From: Rhinopomastus cyanomelas
Taxonomy: Eukaryota > Chordata > Aves > Bucerotiformes > Rhinopomastidae
NCBI GenBank assembly: GCA_013400115.1
Contig: VXBP01010347.1
Span: forward strand, 372,001 to 436,000
Length of the DNA stretch: 64,000 nt
Direction of reading: 5' to 3'
Shown: positions 56,447 to 64,000 of the stretch, in pieces
How positions within the stretch are numbered: position 1 is the stretch's first letter
Layout of the letters: each line of letters starts with the position of its first letter
Program-made: the position numbers and the translations under genes
Notes under the pieces: generated by a model
What the model saw: the letters and a program-made list of their open reading frames with translations, nothing else
Database searches by the model: none
Told to the model about the DNA's origin: nothing

Positions 56447-57659
56447 GGGATAAACTCACCCTGTTGAATAGGATGGTGCTGGGGGAAGAAGTTCCCTCCT
56501 GGCACCTCAGGATGCTCATGGCTGTGTGCTTTTCCCCTGACACCCCCACCCGCTGTGCTGACCAGTTTCCCTTTGCAGCCCTATCGACATCCCTGTTCAG
56601 GCTGCCCTTTGCCCAGCAGACAGAGGTTCCTGATCCAGAGAGCCCAGCACAGTCAGATGATTCTTTGGGGTCACAAGTTCAGCCACAAGGCACACAACAA
56701 GCAAACCATGGCACGGGGACGTGCTGGCACTGAAACCAGCCAGGCAGTGGGCTGTAGGCTCTGTGTCTTAACCAACAGCCCAGGCTTGTGTTTCATATGG
56801 GCTCAAGTCCTTAAGCTGGGCTTGTAGCCTTGAAATCCCATCAAAACCAGCCTGTCTGTGGGAAGGACTTAATTTTGTCATTAAACCAGTCGAGTACTGG
56901 AAAGGAGTGTGGGCTTTGAGGTCGTGTGTGGTTTGGTGGCAGCTTGGGACCACTGCACAAATGTCCATCCTCCCCTCTGGGCACAAACCAGCTTGTGTGG
57001 AAGCTGTTGCAGGGTAGAAAGATCCACTGGGTAAACCCCTGTACAGCCCACCTGATGTTGGGGTGCTTATTGTTGTCAGTACATCTGTTCCTTAGTCACA
57101 GAGGGTTTCTGAGCGTGCTCTACTGCTATCCTTTTAGTTGTCCTGCTCCAAAAACATCCCACCAGTGCTGAGATCTTTCTGCCTCCCAACAACACCAGTC
57201 ACCCCCAGCATCTTCCCTGGTCCCAAACATTATGATGGTTTGTGGGCATCGGGAGTTTCCTGTAAGCTCGATGTCCGAGGGTCTCTGAGGAGGGGACATG
57301 ATGGCCCTAACCCAGGGTTCCCTTTGGTGGCCCTGGGGATGCAAGGTGGCTGAACACTTCCCAGAGGTGGGAATCACCCCTTTGCCTGGGCTGGGGTCCA
57401 GTGAGTAATAGACTAAAGCTGGTACCCGGAGGAGAAGAGTAGGGGGTTACTCCTGGTCTGGAGGCATAGAAAGGGGGGTGGCAGGTCTGAAGGTGCATGG
57501 AGGGACATGACCTGGTGTCACCTGGGCAGTGAAAAACAACTATCATAGAAGAGTGGAAAATAGTTCTAAAACCTTCAGATCCAGACTGTCACCCCAAGCC
57601 CACCAAGCCCAGTAAACCACATCCCAAACAGACCTACCTGGTCAAGCAGTGAGTCCCCC

Positions 57660-58480
57660 CCTCCCCACTTTGCCGACCCTTCCCAAACACCAGCCAGGAC
57701 TTTCCATCTCCACTGCGCACCCCTGCCCTATCCAGACGCCCCCATCCCCACGCCCAGAAGACACTCAGCTCCATCCTTCCTCTCCCCTCCCNGATGCCGC
57801 CGGCTTGAGCCTGCCCGGACGATGCTGCCGCTGCTGCCGCTGTTGCTGCTGGGCTCCCCGGGGCTGAGCCTGCCCTCGGCGGGGCCCGAGGTGGTCACCG
57901 AGCTGGTGACCCCCGTCCGCCTCGACCCCGACATCAACGGGCGATCCTACTTCAGGAGGGGTCCGGCCGAATCCCCCCGGGGGGGACAAGCGGTGGTTTT
58001 CCAGCTCTCGGCTTTCGGGGAGGACTTTTACCTCCACCTCTCCCCCGACGCCCAGTTCATCGCCCCTGCCTTCGCCGCCCATTACCTGGGGGTAGCCCCC
58101 GACGCCGCCCGTCCCGTCCGCGGCTTCCGCCACTGCTTTTATTCGGGGGATGTCAACGCCGACAGGGAGTCCTTCGCCGCCCTCAGCCTTTGCGGGGGGC
58201 TCCGTGGGGCTTTCGGCTATCGTGGAGTCGAATATGTCATCAGCCCGGTGGCAGGGGGGGCGACCGGGGGGCCCCATCGCCTGCAGCGGCGGAGCCCCGG
58301 CCGCCCCGTCGAGGCCGAAGCATCTCGCTGTGCCGTGGGCTCCGGGCTCACCCCCGGGGTGCTGCAGGCGCTGGACAAGTACCGGGGACGTGGAGGGGGG
58401 AAAGGGGGTCGCGCCAAGCGCTTTGCCTCAGTTCCCCGTTACGTGGAGACCTTGGTGGTGGCTGACGAGTCCATGGTGAA
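57660..58480 (+). promoter_or_regulatory. ADAMTS15: CpG-rich 5' region of ADAMTS15
   Basis: GC- and CpG-rich sequence spans the leader and exon 1. The promoter is expected just upstream of 57790, where the sequence is C-rich. I saw no convincing TATA box. Confidence 0.5.
57794..57808 (+). CDS. Tiny upstream ORF (4 codons) in the ADAMTS15 leader
   Basis: ATG CCG CCG GCT TGA ends 13 bp before the main start codon. It would be translated only if transcription starts upstream of it. An unresolved N at 57792 falls at its -2 position, so context cannot be judged. Confidence 0.3.
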   Translation: MPPA

Positions 58481-58742
58481 GTTCCACGGCGATGACCTCC
58501 AGCACTACCTGCTCACCCTGATGGCCACAGCCGCCCGCCTCTACAAGCACCCCAGCATCCGTAACCCCATCCAGATCTCCGTGGTCAAGTTCCTCCTCAT
58601 CGGGCAGGATGAGAAGGGGCCCAAGGTGTCCAGCAACGCCGCCCTCACCCTCCGCAACTTTTGTGCCTGGCAGAAGAAGTGGAACAAGGTCAGCGACAAG
58701 CACCCTGAGTACTGGGACACCGCCATCCTCTTCACCAAGCAG
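57822..58742 (+). CDS. ADAMTS15: ADAMTS15 exon 1: signal peptide, prodomain, most of protease
   Basis: 307 codons in one GC-rich exon ending AAGCAG then GTGGGT, phase 0. It covers what ADAMTS8 encodes in two exons. The chosen ATG has A at -3 and is followed by a Leu-rich signal peptide (MLPLLPLLLL). An earlier ATG at 57794 is out of frame and closes after four codons. The open frame past 58742 is intron. Confidence 0.93.
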
Positions 58743-61700
58743 GTGGGTGCAGGGGGGATGATCCAGAGGGGCTGTTCTCCCACCACCTGTGCCCCATGTT
58801 GAAGAAGGTCATGCTTTTGGCCAAGCCCTGTTTTCCCAAGTCCCCCCCACCCCTCAGATGCTGGGGCAGGGGGAGCAGAGATGTGGGGCAGAAAAAACCT
58901 GCTGGAGCTAGCCCTTGCTGTCCTCTGGGCAGGTCTTGGCCACTGGCTCGGAGAAAGCCCTGCCAAGGGGGTGAGTGAGGCCAGGAGGCAAAGGCAGGTT
59001 GTCCCCATGGGCACAAATTTGCTGCTCCATTCCCTGCCTCCTGGCAGGAGCCTCAGCAGCCAGTGCCTGGGATCTCTGGACCCCCACAAAAGGTGGGGTC
59101 CAAGCCCAGAAGAGGAGGAGCATTGTCCCACTTCCCCCTCCCTGGCTGAGAACAGCTCATGGTGCCACCTGCCAAGAAAGAAAAACTCTCCCTGCTTCCT
59201 CTGACTCATGCGTGAAGTTCTCCTGAGAACCTGGACCTCTCCTCTGTGCTGGCTGCACCATGTGGACCTGGTTCAGGGCTGGAAGAAAAGTGCTGGAGAT
59301 GCAGCCAGGGTTTGCAACCCTTTGGGGAAGAAAAAGGGCAAAAGTCTCCACCTCATTGCTGTGGGCTGGGAGAGGAGCTTTGCTGAGCATTTCTGTCAAG
59401 GGCTGTGCAGGGATGTGGGGTGATTGGTGCCCCAGGGTGAGCATCTCCCTCCTCCCAGCCCGACAGTGTGGATGATACCAAAGCAGTGACACTACTCCCT
59501 GAGCCTCTCCCAAATGCTTCTTCTCTCCTGTGATCCTGATTCAGTGCTGGTGTTGGTCTGGTGCCTGACTTTGGGGGTACAGCCTGCACCCGCAAATGTC
59601 TAAGGGGAAGGGAGAAGGGTATGAGCCCAGCTGGAAGGAGATGGTCACCTTCTCCCTTGGCCACAGCAGCCTTTGCTAGCAAGAGCAGCTTCTGCTTTCT
59701 CATTCCCCCATCTCTGCTCAGATGTCTCTGGAACAGAGACAGGTGGGGAACTCCCCTCAACAGCAGGGAAATCATTCCCAGAGCATCTTTCCAGGTCAAG
59801 CACTCATGGGTGGGAAGGATTTAGCATCCAGCTGCCCCCAGCCTAGGGTCAGTCCATGTTGATGATGGCCTGGAGCAGGAATGATGCTGTGCAGCATGTG
59901 AGACCTCGTCCCACCCATCCTCCTTGTCTCCTTGGCCCAGACAGGGACTGTAAATCCTGCAGGAGCACAGGCAAGGCTGAGCCCCAGCCTCTGCAGGGTG
60001 GCTGCAGAGAGGAGGCACCTGCCTTGCTGACACCCCTGTGGGGATGGGTCAGCTCCATCTCTGATGGGAACCCGGTGAGGTGACCGGAGCTGCAGGTGGG
60101 ACGGGTTCAGTCCCAGCGATTTGAGAGCTGCGGATCATGGCCGGGCTGCATTTTTTACACATTGCTAAACCATCCATTCCTGAAATCCCAAGGCAAAGGC
60201 ACACTATCGAGGAGACATCTGCCTTCCTTGAATGCATCCATCTGTGGTCCCCTGACACCCCCGAGCTTATCTCCCTGCCAAAAAGCTCTTACATAAGCCC
60301 CCGACTTAAATTTCATCTCGAGCCCAGCTGATAGGCAGCTTCCCACTGTGTCAGCAAGTCACTGATGGATGGGGCTGGACTCTCCTGCTCAGCTTCACTC
60401 CTTCCCAGCACTGGATATGAATCTGCCTTCAGGGACCTTGGTCCTGCTCAGCCAGTAGGTGCAGATCAATCTTCACCTTCCTACCTGAGCTGGTGCTTGT
60501 TGGAGGGCCCTGCAGAACATCCAGCCTTCAGCTGCACTGCTGCCTCTAGGAAAGGGAATCCTACACCACGGTGAAGGGCTTGGCTGTGCTTCCCACCCAC
60601 CCTGAACCTTGATGTCCCGCCAGCAGAGGTTTGGTGAACGTCTTTGTCTTGCCATGAAACAGAGATGTCCATGGAGGAATCTGGAACCTCAGGCTTAAGA
60701 CTCAGATTTCTGAGGTTGCTTTGGACATGCGTAGGAAGCCTCCATGGTTGGGCTTGTGTCTTGATCTCTGAGTAGAGAAATGAATGCACTGGCCACAAGG
60801 ATCCCCCCATCACTGACCTGCAGGACATCTTGACAAGTTCTCAAGGGGATGAAGAAAAGCCTGGGAAGTGCCCATAGATGAAGGCTGGCAGGAGTCCTGA
60901 AGGTGCATCTAGCAGGTTTCTTGCAGACCCTTGGGACTGCCAGGGGGAGTGTTTGGGCTGGCAGTGGGGGATGTGGCTGATGGTGAGCAGACTGTGCTGG
61001 GGCAGAGCTGGCTTTTCGCGTCTGCTTTCCCATCTCCTGCAGTTCTCTCCTCTCCGCCATAGCTCCATCCTTGCGCTGCCTCTCCTTCTGAGCAGGATGA
61101 ACCCCTTGCAATGCTGGAGGAGATGATCTAGGGGATACAGGACCCTTCATTAAAGCCCAGAGCTGCTGCCCGATGGTGCCTGTGGCTGGGGGGGCGAGGG
61201 GAAACCCCATTAGGAGCTGCTCAGTGTGGAGATTCAGAATGGGAAGTGGGTCAGTGTGTCAGTGCAGGTGTTGGGCCACGAGCCAGAGGCTCACTGCACT
61301 AGTGAGGAAAGAGCAACTCTTCAAAGAGCCACAAATGGCTGCCTCTTCCCAAGGTGCTGAGTCTCCTCCCATCCCATGACCAGCTTACACCTCCAAGACC
61401 CTGGCAGTGGGAGCAATCCAGGGTGAGCTTGGGCAGGGAGGCTTGGGCAAGTGTGGTGATGGCCCTGGCTTTGGTGGCACTTTGGGACACCTACGTTTTG
61501 CCAGCCCCATTTGGTCACACTGTGCTCACTGGTGTTGGCATTGCCACTGGGGATGCGGGGTCACCACCTGCTTGCCCTTGCACAGTGGAACCACCGATAG
61601 GGTCCCAGCAACAAGGAAAACTGCTGCACAGGTTGTAGGAGGGGATTTTCCATCAGCCCAGACCCAGGCATTTCCCCACCCTGTCTCTCCAGTGATCACA

Positions 61701-63688
61701 GTCTCGTCTGTGCCTGCAAACCTCGTAGCCACAGGTCTCCTGTTAAAGCCATCTCAGCCCTGGCCAGCTGAAGTCATCGGGACTGTTATTTACCCACGGC
61801 TGAACCTGCCTGCGAGGGAATGCCTTCAGCCTGGAAACCTTGCTGGAAATGTTGGCAGAGCAGCCCATGAGAGGCTTCGAGCAACCCAGGCGCTTTGGCT
61901 GGGCGAGTGCTGAGCATGAATCACAGTTATTTTTAGCAGGGAGTGCCCGGCGGGTCCCTTACGCTCTCTTTTTCATGTGGAAAGCAGCTCCCTGCCCCCT
62001 GCATGGGCTCCACAGCAGCTCCCAGCCCTGCTGGGCTGACACTGAGTGATGGGGATGATGTTCCAGCTCTCCTGAGCCACCAGCACACTGGGGCAGGGCA
62101 ATGGAGCATCCAAGGATAAGGTCACCACCAGGCTGCAGCAGCAGTGCCTCTTCAGATGGACTTTTCTTTGCACAAGCACCTTTGGATCCTCAGGAGGGGC
62201 AGATTCATCTACACTGAGAGCCTTCCAGCCAGCCCTCTGTCTGAGCTGCACCTACATGGGGTCTGACCATCTTGGAGTTGGAGGTGGGCTAGCTCCTCTG
62301 TCACTCTGGGCTTGGTGGATGTAAATTGTCCTGGAATGATAGGAGAACTTCCTTCAACCTTGGGAACCTCTGGACCTGGTGCAGGAGTTTGTTATTACTA
62401 GAAAGTTGAGAAATGAGGTTGAGAAATGGGATGGCTGTGAGCCCAAGGCCAGGTGTCTTCCCATCTACCTACTTGGATCTGGTCCTTGAACTTGGGTGGA
62501 AGAAGGGAACCAGACTGACTCCTCTGCACCAAAACCAGGTTGACCCTGGCCAGAGGAGATCTTTGGGTGGGAAGAGCTGTTGCTGAAGGTGCAGAAGGAT
62601 GCTGCTCACATCCCCACTGCCAGGGTTAACTGCAAACACATCACTGCAGTCTGGCCTGGGACAGGGTGAGGTTTCCTTCCTCATCCCTTTGAGCTGTCTG
62701 TGTCTCCACAGCAGCTTAGGATCAGCTTCACATGGGGTACCAGGGATGGGAAACCAGGATGCTTGTGCTGGCCCCAGGACTAATCTCTTGCCTTTATGCC
62801 TTGCAGGACCTGTGTGGTGCCACCACCTGCGACACGCTGGGCATGGCAGACGTGGGCACCATGTGCGACCCCAAACGCAGCTGCTCAGTTATTGAGGATG
62901 ATGGGCTGCCCTCAGCTTTTACCACTGCCCACGAGCTGGGTAAGGCTCCCCGCTCCCCTCTTCCTCTTGTGAGGAAGAACAAGGCCAACAGGGCTCAAAA
63001 TCACCCTGCTCTTAGCACCAGGAAGATCAGACAAAAACCCTGGGTGATAGGAAAAGTCCACCTTGGTGAAGGGGATCCCTCCGAGCCAGGTGGGAAAGAG
63101 CTGCTGAGAAAGCAAAAGGCTCTGCTGCTGTGGGTGCCACCTCAGCTGGGTGTCCTGAATCCCTCCAGAGACACTTGTGATGCTCAGTGGGAGGGAGGAG
63201 GAGGGAGCAGGGTGAGGGCTGGAATCTCCTTCTCTTTTCCCATGTGCTTTCTGCTTGCAACAAGCAGTCAGGATAGTTTGGAGAGGTTCCTTCCTTGGGG
63301 ATGTCACTAGCAGGCTGGCTTGTGTGTGCTGGTCCTGTGGCAGGTCTGAGCCAGGGTGTGCACAAGCATCCTTCCTCCCGAGGTGCCTCCTGGGCTGTTC
63401 AACCCTTGCAAGGCTCTGTGCCACACCGTGCCTCAGTTTCCCCCAGTCAAGTAGCAGTGAGGGCCCTACTCTGTGAGCCAGGAGGGGTTAGTCATGCCTT
63501 TCCCCCTCTTCTCACCCCAGGCCATGTCTTCAACATGCCCCATGACAATGTGAAGGCCTGTGAGGAGGTCTTTGGTCGGCTGAAAACCAACCACATGATG
63601 TCCCCTACCCTCATCCAGATTGACCGGGCCAATCCCTGGTCAGCCTGCAGTGCTGCCATCATCACTGACTTCCTCGACAGCGGCCATG
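57822..63688 (+). CDS. ADAMTS15: ADAMTS15, exons 1-3 (span; gene continues past right edge)
   Basis: Secreted zinc metalloprotease closely related to ADAMTS8 and, from family knowledge, active on matrix proteoglycans. The three exons join in frame to give about 407 residues: signal peptide (about 1-20), prodomain with CFYSGDVNADRESFAALSLC, a cysteine-switch candidate at Cys170 (SRCAVGSG), furin site RAKR (197-200), and a catalytic domain with zinc histidines 349, 353 and 359 in HELGHVFNMPHD and the HMMSP Met-turn. The disintegrin-like, thrombospondin, cysteine-rich and spacer exons must lie beyond 64000. It stands head-to-head with ADAMTS8 at 10.2 kb. The resemblance to vertebrate ADAMTS15 is strong across prodomain and catalytic core. 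Confidence 0.93.
58743..62806 (+). other. ADAMTS15: ADAMTS15 intron 1
   Basis: 4.06 kb of GC-rich intron in which I see no CR1 copy, tandem repeat or extra exon. Intron 2 (62940-63520) and the start of intron 3 (63689-64000) are likewise empty. Confidence 0.65.
62807..62939 (+). CDS. ADAMTS15: ADAMTS15 exon 2: catalytic domain up to the zinc motif
   Basis: 133 bp after the acceptor CTTTATGCCTTGCAG, encoding DLCGATTCDTLGMADVGTMC through TTAHELG. The intron splits the Gly codon inside HExxH at the same base as in ADAMTS8. The donor is CTGG then GTAAGG. Confidence 0.94.
63521..63688 (+). CDS. ADAMTS15: ADAMTS15 exon 3: zinc-binding motif and Met-turn
   Basis: 168 bp after the acceptor CTCACCCCAG, encoding HVFNMPHDNVKACEEVFG through NHMMSPTLIQIDRANPW to FLDSGHG. 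The donor is CATG then GTGAGT. The remaining sequence to 64000 is intron 3. Confidence 0.94.
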
Positions 63689-64000
63689 GTGAGTCCTCCT
63701 GGGCCCTTCACCCCCTTACCTGTGTCCCATGAAAACAGGATCCTTCCCTGGGGCTGGTTACTGGGAGAGGCTGGTGGGCTGCAGAGCAACTCTCCTCCCT
63801 GCTGCAAACAAAGTCAGGAGGAAGTGGGGAAGGAGTTTGTTGGTGTTTGTGCACCAGATGAGCTTCCTCAGCACTGGGGTGCCCCCAGCAGTGATGTCTG
63901 CCCCAAGCTGTGGCCACCAGCATCACCAAGAAGAGTCACTTGGGTCTGGAATGCAGCTGACATCAAGGGCACCCATGGGGTAGCACCCGGTCCTGCTGAC

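Larger units (their letters stand above)
53833..57659. other. Intergenic sequence upstream of ADAMTS15
   Basis: Contains two short CR1 ends (55500-55586, 56378-56446) and otherwise nothing I can identify. The stretches 48349-50574 and 51904-53054 are similar, apart from the TA/MEF2-like patch near 49320-49410. Confidence 0.5.

Noticed and set aside
58743..58802. ADAMTS15 frame continuing past residue 307
   Set aside because: A GTGGGT donor follows CAG at the position where the protein must continue with DLCG, found at 62807.
1..64000. CRISPR arrays, operons, phage or insertion sequences, tRNA/rRNA genes
   Set aside because: None visible. Repeats are CR1 fragments and tandem repeats, and the genes are spliced and vertebrate.

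Overview
This is a vertebrate, almost certainly avian, nuclear window. Three features point that way. CR1 (chicken repeat 1) non-LTR retrotransposon fragments are the only abundant interspersed repeat, with no Alu, B1 or L1-like sequence. Several introns are very short (175-450 bp). The gene order ZBTB44 - ADAMTS8 - ADAMTS15 matches the block on human chromosome 11q24. All gene names rest on recognising protein families from memory; no search was run.

Layout. About 1-26.5 kb is the 5' half of ZBTB44 on the minus strand. It holds one coding exon (BTB domain, 6519-7536), an intron 1 of about 18 kb, and a CpG-island promoter with a probable untranslated exon 1 near 25.9-26.4 kb. The zinc-finger exons would lie to the left, outside the window. 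About 26.5-31 kb is intergenic and carries CR1 fragments. All nine coding exons of ADAMTS8 lie on the minus strand between 33983 and 47596. A probable long 3'UTR with a 21-bp minisatellite lies to its left, and a TATA-box promoter lies at about 47.66 kb. About 47.7-57.7 kb is the intergenic space between two head-to-head genes and holds several CR1 copies. ADAMTS15 starts at 57822 on the plus strand; three exons are present and the gene runs off the right edge.

Function. ZBTB44 is a nuclear BTB zinc-finger protein. ADAMTS8 and ADAMTS15 are paralogous secreted zinc metalloproteases of the extracellular matrix. Both are built from a prodomain removed at a furin site and a reprolysin-type catalytic domain. 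In ADAMTS8, where the rest is visible, these are followed by disintegrin-like, thrombospondin type-1, cysteine-rich and spacer regions and further thrombospondin repeats. The two share exon lengths (133 and 168 bp) and intron phases over the active site, which supports origin by duplication.

No prokaryotic-style defence system, CRISPR array or tRNA/rRNA gene was seen. The most interesting observations are a CR1 3' end that appears to supply the branch site and splice acceptor of ADAMTS8 exon 8, a pair of inverted composite repeats (CR1 plus a non-CR1 tail), an extra C-terminal thrombospondin repeat in ADAMTS8, and a 288-bp near-perfect duplication across a single N that is probably an assembly error.
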